A stretch of DNA of 49,560 nt, from the NCBI GenBank assembly GCA_027483065.1, contig JAIXVI010000316.1, positions 1 to 49,560 of the forward strand, read 5' to 3'. Of this stretch, positions 27,624 to 36,249 are shown piece by piece. Each line of letters starts with the position of its first letter. Positions within the stretch are counted from its first letter, which is position 1. This DNA is from Planctomycetaceae bacterium. GTDB lineage: Bacteria; Planctomycetota; Phycisphaerae; Phycisphaerales; SM1A02. The notes under the pieces were generated by a model, which searched no databases, was not told where the DNA came from, and saw only the letters and a list, made by a program, of their open reading frames with translations. The position numbers and the translations under genes are program-made.

Positions 27624-28781
27624 TCACGTCTCAATGAGTTCGATGTTCGCGCGCGGAACCGTCACACGACGCGCGGCGCTCGGGCCACCTGCGCGTGCGC
27701 CGTCAGCCTCAAGCTCAACCTCAAGAACACGCGCTTTCGAACCCGAACCAAGCACCGCGGGCTCCGTCGGTAACGCGACGACCGTTCCCAAAATCCCGAA
27801 ATAGGGATCACGAATCAGTCGCACCTGCGTGCCAATCTCAAGCGCACCTTCTTCAGGCCGCGCGCCCTGAGCAGGCACTGCATCACCCGCGCGGCGCGCG
27901 ATCACGATCTCAGGTCGCATCACGCCCGCGCGAATCTGCGTGGCGCCGTTCACACTCGCTTCGCGCCCTTCGTAACTCTTGAGAATCGCGAACGTACGCG
28001 CGGCCATGGCGATGTCGCCGAAGCCCTCGGTCATCACGATCGTGATCCCGATCTTCTCCGTACCTGTAATCGCAACGCCGAGGTCGTACCCGAGAACGTC
28101 GCGCAAATCCGCGTCATCGATGCCGCCCGACACAATCGCGGCAACACCCGCGTCGCGCGCGGCACGCACCGCTTCCGCCGTGATGCGCGCACCACCAACA
28201 ACGACGGCGCCCTTCATGTCCGCACGAATGTCTTTCGCTTCCAGTCGAGCCGAGGGGGTCGAAACCGCGACGCGGAGTGGCCCTACGGTCTCGCCGCCAA
28301 TCCCGAGAATTCCCTGCACGAAGACCGCCTCGGTCTCCACCACCGCGCCCTCGTGGGGAATGACCTCGACGATCGTTCCGTCGACATACGCCTTGACCTC
28401 GACCGGAATCGGCGCGCCGCGCAACATCATCTGTCCAGTCGTTGCGCTGACGCTCTCGACCACCCCAGCAGCGGGCGACGCGAGTTCCTTCTTGCCAAAC
28501 CCAAAGATGCCCTTTGTGCGCGCGATGACGTCGCCTGTCGCAACGTGGTCACCCTTCTTCACGAGGAGAAGACTCGGCACGTCGCTCGCAGGAACCGACA
28601 GGAGCGACGCCAGCGGCACTGGCGTCACGTCACCTTCGATGAATGTTCGCGCAATGACGTCGCGCGCCTGCACACGCGCGCCCACAGCGACCAACACCTC
28701 ACCCGACACCGGCAACTGCCGACGAGCGCGAAAGGTCGTTTGCGCGGACACCTTCAGACCTGGCGTGTATGCCTTCGCCAT
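27624..28781 (-). CDS. Barrel-sandwich hybrid and KOW-like protein next to the MutL-like ATPase
   Basis: 385 residues, soluble. The N-terminal ~120 residues show two hybrid-motif halves (SGEVLVAVGARVQARDVIAR; VKKGDHVATGDVIAR then LASPAAGVVESVS), as in lipoyl/biotin-carrier-like and RnfC-type domains. No lipoyl- or biotin-attachment lysine motif is visible. The middle holds GAVVVGGARITAEAVRAARD and VSGGIDDADLRDVLGYDLG, resembling an alpha/beta nucleotide- or ligand-binding fold. The end (QVRLIRDPYFGILGTVVALP) looks like a KOW motif. GGAAGGA stands before the ATG. The role is unknown; it may link the ATPase to the membrane subunits. Confidence 0.82.
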   Translation of the reverse strand: MAKAYTPGLKVSAQTTFRARRQLPVSGEVLVAVGARVQARDVIARTFIEGDVTPVPLASLLSVPASDVPSLLLVKKGDHVATGDVIARTKGIFGFGKKELASPAAGVVESVSATTGQMMLRGAPIPVEVKAYVDGTIVEVIPHEGAVVETEAVFVQGILGIGGETVGPLRVAVSTPSARLEAKDIRADMKGAVVVGGARITAEAVRAARDAGVAAIVSGGIDDADLRDVLGYDLGVAITGTEKIGITIVMTEGFGDIAMAARTFAILKSYEGREASVNGATQIRAGVMRPEIVIARRAGDAVPAQGARPEEGALEIGTQVRLIRDPYFGILGTVVALPTEPAVLGSGSKARVLEVELEADGARAGGPSAARRVTVPRANIELIET

Positions 28782-28890
28782 CGAGAAATTCCTTCCTGCA
28801 TCGTTCGACGCGCGATGCGAGGTTCGTTCGCGCGCGGCGCTTCATCCTGCGAGTCAGCGCGAGTCATTCGCTCGTGTGCAACGCACCTTT

Positions 28891-28935
28891 CACGCAAGCA
28901 CTACTCACGCAAGTACTACTCACGCAAGCACTCCC
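28891..28935. repeat. 15-base tandem repeat at the 3' end of the MutL-like gene
   Basis: Three units of CACGCAAGCACTACT (28891-28905, 28906-28920, 28921-28935) with one to three differences. The rightmost unit contains the last codons and the stop of the MutL-like gene; the other two lie just behind it in the non-coding gap. Confidence 0.85.
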
Positions 28936-30761
28936 CATGCTTTCGCCCATCGCGCGACGAGCGCGCGTCGATCCGCTTCGTTCTCCGGAAGTGCAAGCGG
29001 CCTTCCGCGCGCATCGAAGAGCAACCCAACCGTTCCACCCTTCAATCGTCGTGTCACGCTCTTGCCCGGCCCGTTCCCGAGATCGAACCCGCTCGCAGGC
29101 TCGACCACAACTTCTACCTCTTGCTCAGGCCCAACGCGCACGAGCGCCACATCACCGCACGTGAGTTCGCCCGATGCCGTCACCGCGCCCGACACGCGAT
29201 AGGCAAAGCAGCGCTTGCCAAACTTGCCTTCGCCCTTCGCGGCGATCGACCAACCAAGTCGCACAAGGCAGTCGCGCTCGAAGACCTCCATCGCAGCTTC
29301 AGGGTGCACGCTCGCGAGCACCCCAAGGTGCGGCATCATGAAGATCGAGTCCTTCGCGAGTTGCGTGAAACCTTGCGGCTCGAAACTGTCGACGAGCATC
29401 GCGGCGGTCTCTTCCATCTTCGGCGCATGGCTCAAAACCCCGCCGGATGCGACAAGGAGATCAAGCCGCATATCGTCGACGATCGACTGACCACTGCCCG
29501 ATTGCGCGAAGAGATCGCCGACGGTGCGTTGCTGCTGCACGCCCTTGAGCGTCGTCGCAAACTCCTTGTGCTGCGCGTACGCGAGGCGAAGTGCTTCGCG
29601 CGCGACGGCTTGCTCGAAGACAAGCGCTTCCGCAGTTTGCGGAATCGTCGTCGGACGAATCATCTTGTTCTTCACGCGATTACGAAGCTCACGTTCATCC
29701 ATCGCGACATGCACCCAGCGCAGCACGTTCTGCATGCCCGCTTCCGCGCAGACGTTCGAGATGGAGTAACTCATGCCGAGATTCGCGCTGACCGTTCGGT
29801 TGAACGTGCCACCGAAGACGCTGAAAACGTCCGTCGTCGCGCCGCCGATGTCCACACAGACCGCGTTGAGTCGATCGCGCTCCGCGATCCGCTGCAGAAT
29901 GTCGCCGACGGCGCCAGGCGTCGGCATGATGGCCGCATCGCTCCACGCGATGAGTCGGTCGTAGCCTGGCGCGTGCGCCATCACGTGTTCAAGGAAGACA
30001 TCGTGAATGCGGTCGCGCGCGGGTCCGAGGTTCTCTTCTTCGAGTGTCGGGCGCAGATTTTCCACGACCGAGAGATCAAAGCCCTTCTCGCCCTTGCCTC
30101 CGAAAATCGCCTCGACTTGCGGCGCGGCTTCTTTGTTTCCCGCGAAAATCACGGGTAACTCGTATTCGCCTCCGAATCGCGGACGTGGCTTCGCCGGCGC
30201 GATCTGCTCAGCGATCTGCACGACTTGCTGTACGTTTCCGCCGTCGGTGCCACCTGAAATGAGCACCATGTCGGGGCGCAACTCGCGAATGCGCTGGATG
30301 CGTTCGAACGGCTTCCGCTTGTCGTTCGACGCAATCGTGTCCATCACGATCGCGCCCGCACCAAGTGCGGCCCGTTTCGCACTCGCGGCAGTCATCTGCG
30401 CAACAACGCCCGCGACCACCATCTGCAGACCGCCGCCCGCGGACGAAGTCGAGATGTAAATGTCGCAACCTTCGGGGTCATCTGCGTTGCGACGTCGCAG
30501 AATCGTGCCGTCGTCGGCGATGAATCGTCGACCCGCCAACTCGCCAATCTCGGTCAGCGCATTCGAAACGCCGATCGTGACATCTGCGAACGGCTCCTCG
30601 ACGGTCGTCGGCGCTTCGGCACGCTGGGTTTGTCGCCACGAGTCGCCGACCTTCTCGATCAGAATCGCTTTGGTCGTGGTCGAACCACAGTCGGTGGCGA
30701 GGATGTAGCGCAACCTCGAAAGGTCGATCGCGGGTTTCGCGGCAGGGACATGCGCGCTCAT
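28920..30761 (-). CDS. MutL/GlmL-family ASKHA ATPase
   Basis: 613 residues from the ATG at 30761. Actin/Hsp70-type (ASKHA) nucleotide motifs are intact: phosphate-1 DCGSTTTK (24-31), SGGTDGGN (169-176), phosphate-2 DIGGATTD (304-311) and the adenosine block ASGGVLSH (438-445). The overall pattern is that of the glutamate mutase L (MutL/GlmL) family, known as chaperone-like proteins linked to B12-dependent mutases. No mutase or B12-binding (DxHxxG) gene is in the window; instead five genes for a barrel-sandwich protein and membrane proteins follow in the same direction. Its job here is therefore probably to drive or assemble that membrane system. ATPase fold firm; role inferred. Confidence 0.9.
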   Translation of the reverse strand: MSAHVPAAKPAIDLSRLRYILATDCGSTTTKAILIEKVGDSWRQTQRAEAPTTVEEPFADVTIGVSNALTEIGELAGRRFIADDGTILRRRNADDPEGCDIYISTSSAGGGLQMVVAGVVAQMTAASAKRAALGAGAIVMDTIASNDKRKPFERIQRIRELRPDMVLISGGTDGGNVQQVVQIAEQIAPAKPRPRFGGEYELPVIFAGNKEAAPQVEAIFGGKGEKGFDLSVVENLRPTLEEENLGPARDRIHDVFLEHVMAHAPGYDRLIAWSDAAIMPTPGAVGDILQRIAERDRLNAVCVDIGGATTDVFSVFGGTFNRTVSANLGMSYSISNVCAEAGMQNVLRWVHVAMDERELRNRVKNKMIRPTTIPQTAEALVFEQAVAREALRLAYAQHKEFATTLKGVQQQRTVGDLFAQSGSGQSIVDDMRLDLLVASGGVLSHAPKMEETAAMLVDSFEPQGFTQLAKDSIFMMPHLGVLASVHPEAAMEVFERDCLVRLGWSIAAKGEGKFGKRCFAYRVSGAVTASGELTCGDVALVRVGPEQEVEVVVEPASGFDLGNGPGKSVTRRLKGGTVGLLFDARGRPLALPENEADRRALVARWAKAWGVLA

Positions 30762-30825
30762 AATCACGCAGCGTAGCGAAACTTGCCTGTCCACGGTTCA
30801 GCGCGGCGCCCCGGCGCGTATCGCA

Positions 30826-30870
30826 CCAAAGAACAGCGCCCCAAAGAACAACACCCCAAAGAACAGCACC
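30826..30870. repeat. 15-base tandem repeat in the folE/MutL-like gap
   Basis: Three units beginning CCAAAGAACA at 30826, 30841 and 30856, period 15, with few differences. They fill the gap between the folE stop and the MutL-like start, next to a GC-rich hairpin. Confidence 0.85.
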
Positions 30871-30886
30871 CCGTTTCGCGGGGCGC
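30866..30886 (-). terminator. Weak terminator downstream of folE
   Basis: CCCCG (30869-30873) pairs with CGGGG (30879-30883), extended by two more pairs past a mismatch. Read leftward it is followed by TGTTCTTTGG from the tandem repeats, a poor U-tract. It may only partly separate folE from the ATPase cluster. Confidence 0.45.
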
Positions 30887-30943
30887 CATTCCAATGGTGT
30901 CATCCATCTCGCGCCTACGGGCGCGTGGGGTCGGGGAACGTGA

Positions 30944-31681
30944 TCAACCGCGCGGTCGCGCCGCGAGATCGCGCACGAGTTGCACAGTTTCCGCGCCGCG
31001 GCGCTCGTCAGAGCGGAAAATCCCGCGCCGCGCGAAGGTCGTCATGCGTGCATCGTGCGAACGAACGCCACGCATACGCATGCACATGTGCTCGCCCTCC
31101 ACCATCACGACGGCGCCGGCTGCATCGAGGTGCTCGACGAGCGCGTCGGCGATCTGGTCGGTGAGCCGCTCTTGCAACTGGGGGCGGCGCGCAAAGACTT
31201 CAACAGTCCGCGCAAGTTTCGAGAGGCCAACAACCCGCCCATTTCCCGGGACATACGCCACATGTGCTTGCCCGTGGAAAGGCAGCAAATGGTGCTCGCA
31301 CGTCGAGAAGAAATTGATGTTGGTGACCGTGATGAGTTCGTCCGAACGTTGCTCGAACGTTCGTGCGAGGTGCGACGAAACATCCTCGCGGAGCCCCCGG
31401 AAAAGCTCCGCGTAGGCCTTCGCCACACGTTTTGGTGTCTCGATGATGCCTTCGCGATCTGGATCCTCGCCGATGGCGATGAGGATCTCGCGAACCGCAC
31501 GCGCGATGCGCGGCTGATCGACTTCGCCCGCGAGCGGACGCGCGTGGACCTTTGACGTCGTGTGCGCACCACCGCCGCAGCCACAATCGCCGTGAACATC
31601 ACCATGGACATCATCTTCGCCCTCGTTCCCGAGGTGATGCGTGTGCGAAGCCAAGTGCAGTGCTGCGTTGTGAGCGATCAT
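30944..31681 (-). CDS. folE: GTP cyclohydrolase I with His-rich leader
   Basis: A 245-residue enzyme that converts GTP to 7,8-dihydroneopterin triphosphate, first step to folate and other pterins. The catalytic core from about residue 55 is canonical: [10 protein letters not shown]-like [14 protein letters not shown], the zinc-binding [14 protein letters not shown] and HMCMRMRGV. The first ~46 residues are an unusual extension with nine histidines plus a Cys-Gly-Cys pair ([23 protein letters not shown]), which could hold zinc or another metal. The ATG at 31681 has GGAGG four bases upstream and is preferred to a GTG 48 bases further out. Confidence 0.94.
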   Translation of the reverse strand: MIAHNAALHLASHTHHLGNEGEDDVHGDVHGDCGCGGGAHTTSKVHARPLAGEVDQPRIARAVREILIAIGEDPDREGIIETPKRVAKAYAELFRGLREDVSSHLARTFEQRSDELITVTNINFFSTCEHHLLPFHGQAHVAYVPGNGRVVGLSKLARTVEVFARRPQLQERLTDQIADALVEHLDAAGAVVMVEGEHMCMRMRGVRSHDARMTTFARRGIFRSDERRGAETVQLVRDLAARPRG

Positions 31682-31851
31682 GGTGCCTCCGCCCGCGTGT
31701 TGCGCGAGCGGGAGGAAATCGCAGACCACTTGGGTCTAGATGCACCCCGAGCTTCAAACTCGTTGATCTCTGCGCGCCGCGTGGGCACCGAACGCGGTCT
31801 GCCCGCACGGGTCGAAGGTCTCAGTTCCCCGCCTTCCTTCTCCCACAACCC

Positions 31852-32166
31852 TCACTTGAACGCATCGTCGGCGGCCTGCTCGATCTTCTTGTTGTAGTCC
31901 TCGACCTTGTCTTCCAAGCGATGCGCCGCTTCCATCGCCTTTCCATATGCGGACCTTGCGGGCGGTCGCGTCCCGTCGTCCTGTGCGGCCGGGGCGGTCG
32001 CCGCCGGTGGCGTTGCCGCGGTCGACGTCTCGGGCTCGATTTCCGCGTCGCCGGTGTAGCCACAGCCTGCGAGCAGGAAAGTCCCGCCCACTGCAGCAGC
32101 TAGAACGGTGCGAAGAATCCCCCGAGCAGCGCGCGTGTGGCCAACGGTCACGATTCCCGAATTCAT
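31852..32166 (-). CDS. Small hypothetical lipoprotein
   Basis: 104 residues starting MNSGIVTVGHTRAARG, with a hydrophobic stretch and a lipobox LLAGC that would lipidate the cysteine of CGYTGDAEIEPE. The mature part is Thr/Pro/Ala-rich, then helical and charged (MEAAHRLEDKVEDYNKKIEQAADDA). No family recognised. It lies 170 bases upstream of folE on the same strand and is divergent from the FKBP gene. Start chosen by the signal peptide; no Shine-Dalgarno site. Confidence 0.7.
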   Translation of the reverse strand: MNSGIVTVGHTRAARGILRTVLAAAVGGTFLLAGCGYTGDAEIEPETSTAATPPAATAPAAQDDGTRPPARSAYGKAMEAAHRLEDKVEDYNKKIEQAADDAFK

Positions 32167-32250
32167 CCCAGGCTGCGATTCGCGGTGCACGTTGCCTCCA
32201 GTCCAAACCCAAGACGAACTCAAGACTCTCGTCCCGAGCAACCTGCTGCC

Positions 32251-32262
32251 GATGCTAGCATC
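32251..32262. promoter_or_regulatory. 12-base palindrome between divergent genes
   Basis: GATGCTAGCATC is a perfect palindrome in the 152-base gap between the small lipoprotein gene and the FKBP gene, 57 bases before the FKBP start. It may be an operator for either gene; nothing else supports this. Confidence 0.3.
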
Positions 32263-32318
32263 TCGGCCCACTTCCCCGAAGGATCCAAAGCAAAGAACGA
32301 CGTAAGGAACGACCACAG

Positions 32319-33278
32319 ATGAAGAATCTCTTCGCAACGTTTGGCGGCCTCGCCGCTCCCCTCGCAACCGCCATCACTTTCGCAATGACTTCCACCAGCG
32401 CTCTCGGTCAAGTCGATTACACCACCATTCCTCCCGATCCATCGGAAGTCGAGCAATCGCTCGCCGCTCTGAAGGTCGACCTCGCAAAGGCGATCGAACT
32501 CGCGGAAGCAGCCGTCCCCGGCAGCACCACGATCGACGCGCGCGCCATGCTCGTCGAGCCGATCATGTTTGAAGTCACGATCGCGAGCGGTGGTTTCGCG
32601 AAGAAGGTCACCGTGAACGGCGCGACCGGCGCAGTCAGCGCCCCGACGCTCACGATCGCAAGTGCGGTCAAGGCTGCCCTCGCGAAGCACGACGGATCCG
32701 TCCGGAGCGCGACGTTTGATTTCTCCGCCGACCCCGCAACCGCCGCGGTCATGATTTACAAGGGCGGCAAGGCGTTCGAAGTCATCGTGAACGCCGTCGA
32801 CGGCACCGTGATCTCCGACACCGAAAAGCCTCGTCTTCCAGGTGAAGCGTTCACGGCCGAAGTTCAAACCATGCCAGTCAACCTGCCCGAAGGCACGATC
32901 GATCTCAAGTATGTCGATCTCGTCGAAGGCAAGGGCGAAATGCCCGCCGGTCCGCAAGCGACCGTGAAGGTGCACTACTCGGGTTGGCTCGTCGATGGCA
33001 CGCCGTTCGACTCAAGCGTCGATCGTGGTCAACCCGTTGAATTCCCGCTCGGCGGCGTCATCAAGGGTTGGACCGAAGGCGTCGGCACGATGAAGGTTGG
33101 CGGCAAGCGCAAGCTCATCATTCCGTACCAGCTCGCATACGGCGAGCGCGGCCGTCAAGGCGCGATTCCGCCGAAGGCAACGCTCATCTTCGACGTCGAA
33201 CTCCTCGGCATTCCAAGCCAAGGCGCTGCTGGTCCGGGCACCGGTCCAGGCGCAGGAACCGCGGCCCCGAAGCAGTGA
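32319..33278 (+). CDS. PepSY-domain FKBP-type peptidyl-prolyl isomerase
   Basis: 319 residues. A signal peptide ([17 protein letters not shown]) is followed by two PepSY-like repeats: about 40-110 ([43 protein letters not shown]) and 110-175 ([34 protein letters not shown]). A complete FKBP domain occupies about 195-300 ([57 protein letters not shown]). The catalytic aromatic and Asp positions of FKBP are present. It should act in the periplasm as a folding catalyst; the fusion with PepSY, a protease-inhibitor-like module, is uncommon. AAGGA lies ahead of the ATG, and a strong terminator follows. Confidence 0.92.
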   Translation: MKNLFATFGGLAAPLATAITFAMTSTSALGQVDYTTIPPDPSEVEQSLAALKVDLAKAIELAEAAVPGSTTIDARAMLVEPIMFEVTIASGGFAKKVTVNGATGAVSAPTLTIASAVKAALAKHDGSVRSATFDFSADPATAAVMIYKGGKAFEVIVNAVDGTVISDTEKPRLPGEAFTAEVQTMPVNLPEGTIDLKYVDLVEGKGEMPAGPQATVKVHYSGWLVDGTPFDSSVDRGQPVEFPLGGVIKGWTEGVGTMKVGGKRKLIIPYQLAYGERGRQGAIPPKATLIFDVELLGIPSQGAAGPGTGPGAGTAAPKQ

Positions 33279-33345
33279 TGTGAAGTGACGTGTGGCTGCG
33301 GGACTTCAGAAGAAGCGCCTGCTCCGAACGCCATCTCAAAATGAA

Positions 33346-33380
33346 ACACGGCCCCGTTCGCGCGGGGCCGTGTCTTTTTT
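33346..33380. terminator. Strong bidirectional terminator
   Basis: An 11-base perfect stem (33346-33356 with 33363-33373, loop TTCGCG) is followed rightward by CTTTTTT and leftward by TTTCATTTTG. It separates the converging FKBP and rpiB genes. Confidence 0.9.
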
Positions 33381-33444
33381 CATTCGTCGCTCGTTGCTGC
33401 TGCGCTTCTCGCATGCGCCGCGCTCGATGCGCGACAACGCAGAT

Positions 33445-33906
33445 TCACTGCGCTACGACGGCATAGCGCGCTTCAATCGCGAGCACTTTCGCGAGGCGCT
33501 TCTCGTGTCGTGCCTCATGCGTGTACTCGGCCGCGAGATACGCGCGCACCATTTCGCTCGCAACCGCAGCGCCAACCGTACGCCCGCCAAGAACAAGCAC
33601 GTTCATCGCATCGTGTTCCACACCCTGATGCGCGGAATACGTGTCGCTGCAGTTTCCCGCGCGCACGCCCGGAATCTTGTTCGCAGCCACACTCGCGCCG
33701 ATACCCGAACCGCAGAAAAGAATGCCGCGATCGATTTCACCACTCACCACCGCAAGGCCAATTTTCTCGGCGTAATCGGGGTAATCCACGGCGTCGGTCG
33801 AATGCGTTCCGAGGTCGATGACTTCATGACCCAACGCTTCAACTTCCTTCTTCATCGCTTCCTTTAACGGGAAGCCTGCATGGTCTGAGGCAACCGCGAT
33901 CTTCAT
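33445..33906 (-). CDS. rpiB: Ribose-5-phosphate isomerase B
   Basis: A 153-residue enzyme of the pentose phosphate pathway that interconverts ribose 5-phosphate and ribulose 5-phosphate. The start MKIAVASDHAGFPLKE is canonical. The catalytic-site loop GILFCGSGIGASVAANKIPGVRAG and NVLVLGGRTVG are complete. The start codon overlaps the stop of the transketolase gene (ATGA, 33903-33906), so translation should be coupled to a partner in the same pathway. Length normal. Confidence 0.95.
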   Translation of the reverse strand: MKIAVASDHAGFPLKEAMKKEVEALGHEVIDLGTHSTDAVDYPDYAEKIGLAVVSGEIDRGILFCGSGIGASVAANKIPGVRAGNCSDTYSAHQGVEHDAMNVLVLGGRTVGAAVASEMVRAYLAAEYTHEARHEKRLAKVLAIEARYAVVAQ

Positions 33907-36059
33907 CGCACACCTCCGCCGCGCACGCGCGCAAGCGAGCGACGCGCCGCATCCGCGACATTTTCCGCCGTGAAACCGAAGTGTTTCGCGACATCCTTCG
34001 CAGGAGCACTCGCGCCGAAGCTCGTCATGCCGACGCATTCGCCATCGATTCCTGCGTAGCGATCCCAACCCATCGTGCTCGCCGCTTCGCACGTCACGCG
34101 CGCGCGCACCGCGCTCGGCAGCACCGCGTCGCGATACGCCGCATCCTGCGAATCAAAGAGCGCCGTGCACGGAATCGAAACGACGCGCGCCTTGATGCCC
34201 TCTTTCGCGAGGATTTCTTGCGCCGCCAACACGAGATGCACTTCGCTGCCCGATCCGATCAACAACACATCAGGCGCTCCGCCTTCCGCTTCTGAGAGCA
34301 CATACGCGCCCTTCAAACAACCATCTTCCGAGGCGTATCGCGAACGATCAAGCGTCGGAAGATTCTGACGCGTCAGCGCGAATGCCGCGGGGTGATGCGT
34401 AAGTTGCATCGCCGCGCGCCAACATGCGATGACTTCGTTGCCATCACACGGACGGAAGACGTGCATCCCCGGAACCGCGCGCAAACCGACGAGTTGTTCA
34501 ATCGGTTGGTGCGTCGGACCATCTTCGCCAACGTAAATCGAGTCGTGCGTGAAGATGTGGAGCGCGGGCAACTCCATGATCGAACTCAAGCGAATGCCGC
34601 CGCGCGCGTAATCACTAAAGATGAGGAAGCCCGAACCGTACGCGCGCAAACCCGAAAGCGTGAGACCGTTGACGATCGCCGCCATCGCGTGCTCGCGAAT
34701 ACCAAAGTGCAGATTTCGGCCGCCAAACGCGCCTTTTTGGAACGTGCCCGCGCCATCAAAGGTGAGGAGCGTCTTCGTACTTGGCGCGAGATCCGCGCTG
34801 CCACCGATCATCCAGGGCACGTTCTTCGCGATCTGATTGAGTACTTGCCCCGAGGTGTTGCGCGAAGCATTGCCCTTCGCATCCGCTGGATATGGCTTGA
34901 GATCCTTGTCCCAACCTTCAGGAAGCCCGCGTGCAAGCATCGTTTCGACTTCCGCTGCGAGCCACGGATACGCCTTCGCATACGCCTCGAATCGCGTCTT
35001 CCATTCCGCACTCGCCGCTGCACCGCGCGCGCCGAGTTTCTCTGTGAAGCGCTCCTTCACACCGTCTGGCACGAGGAACTTCGCGTCTTCAGGCCAGCCG
35101 TACCCGCGCTTCGTTGCCGCGATTTCCGCATCTCCAAGCGGCTCACCGTGCGCGCTCGCTGTGTCTTGCTTCTTCGGCGAACCGTAGCCAATGTGGCTAT
35201 CGACGATGACAAGCGTCGGCCGATCGGTCGAGCGCTCCGCCGCGCGATATGCGCGCAGGAGCGACGGAATGTCGTTCGCGTCACCAACGCGCACCACATT
35301 CCATCCGTAACCCATGAAGCGCGTTGCGACATCATCGGAGTACGCAAGATCCGTCGCGCCTTCGATCGTGATGCGGTTGAAGTCGTAAATCCAGCAGAGA
35401 TTGGAAAGTCCGAGGTGACCCGCGAGGCTCGCCGCCTCGCCCGAGATTCCTTCCATCATGCAGCCGTCGCCGCAAATGGACCAGACGCGGAAATCAAAGA
35501 GCGGATAGCCCGGACGGTTGTAACGCGCACCGAGCCACTTCGAGGCCATCGCCATACCAACGCTCGTCGCGAGGCCTTGACCCAGCGGGCCCGTCGTCGT
35601 TTCGATACCTGTCGTCAGATGCGACTCGGGGTGACCAGGGCAACGCGAACCGAGTTGGCGGAATCGCTTGAGATCTTCGAGCGTCAGCGTTGGTTCACCC
35701 GTGAGATGACCATGATGATCCGCGCGCTGCACATCCGCGAGATAGAGCAGCGAGTAGATCAGCATCGACGCGTGGCCGTTCGAGAGCACGAATCGATCGC
35801 GATTCGCCCACAACGGGTTCGCGGGGTCGTAGCGCAGGATGTCCTGCCACAGCGCGTACGCGACTGGCGCGAGCGCCATCGGCGTACCTGGGTGGCCTGA
35901 GTCGGCGGCTTGCACGCCGTCCATCGACAGCGTGCGAATCGTGTTGATCGCAAGGTTGTCGATCTCGGGAGTCCCGATCGGGGTGCCGGCGTTCTGAACG
36001 GGGAAAGCGGTGGCAGAGGCGGTCGTCAACGGAAGTCCCTTCGGAAGCAGAGCGGTCAC
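33903..36059 (-). CDS. tkt: Transketolase
   Basis: A 718-residue thiamine-diphosphate enzyme that moves two-carbon units in the pentose phosphate and, where present, Calvin-type pathways. Landmarks are SGHPGTPMALAPVAYALW near the N-terminus, GDGCMMEGISGEAASLAGH (ThDP/Mg site), NRITIEGATDLAY and the pyrimidine-domain segment GIREHAMAAIVNGLTL. The start is a GTG; the first ~25 residues are variable and a later start is possible. It leads a two-gene operon with rpiB. It diverges from a small lipoprotein gene across a 190-base gap. Confidence 0.95.
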   Translation of the reverse strand: MTALLPKGLPLTTASATAFPVQNAGTPIGTPEIDNLAINTIRTLSMDGVQAADSGHPGTPMALAPVAYALWQDILRYDPANPLWANRDRFVLSNGHASMLIYSLLYLADVQRADHHGHLTGEPTLTLEDLKRFRQLGSRCPGHPESHLTTGIETTTGPLGQGLATSVGMAMASKWLGARYNRPGYPLFDFRVWSICGDGCMMEGISGEAASLAGHLGLSNLCWIYDFNRITIEGATDLAYSDDVATRFMGYGWNVVRVGDANDIPSLLRAYRAAERSTDRPTLVIVDSHIGYGSPKKQDTASAHGEPLGDAEIAATKRGYGWPEDAKFLVPDGVKERFTEKLGARGAAASAEWKTRFEAYAKAYPWLAAEVETMLARGLPEGWDKDLKPYPADAKGNASRNTSGQVLNQIAKNVPWMIGGSADLAPSTKTLLTFDGAGTFQKGAFGGRNLHFGIREHAMAAIVNGLTLSGLRAYGSGFLIFSDYARGGIRLSSIMELPALHIFTHDSIYVGEDGPTHQPIEQLVGLRAVPGMHVFRPCDGNEVIACWRAAMQLTHHPAAFALTRQNLPTLDRSRYASEDGCLKGAYVLSEAEGGAPDVLLIGSGSEVHLVLAAQEILAKEGIKARVVSIPCTALFDSQDAAYRDAVLPSAVRARVTCEAASTMGWDRYAGIDGECVGMTSFGASAPAKDVAKHFGFTAENVADAARRSLARVRGGGVR

Positions 36060-36249
36060 AGATCACACTTCACTCGTCGCAGCGCACGTATCGACCGGAT
36101 GCCATTCGGCGCGCACCTTTTCGCGACGCTCAGTGAGGTGCCGATGGTACGGCGCGGGAAAGAACCCGTGGACGCGCGACGACTTGGTGGAAGCCTCGAT
36201 ACCGCGGTTTCTTTCATCCCCCACCCCCGCGACGGCCGATCCCCTTCCT

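Noticed and set aside
28353-30158. 601-codon rightward open frame opposite the MutL-like gene
   Set aside because: Composition of a shadow frame (Arg/His-rich) and overlaps two strongly supported genes.
28920-30761. DNA mismatch repair protein MutL
   Set aside because: Name confusion only: no GHKL ATPase motifs; the motifs are ASKHA-type as in glutamate mutase L.
34392-35900. 502-codon rightward open frame opposite transketolase
   Set aside because: Antisense shadow; transketolase motifs on the other strand are complete.
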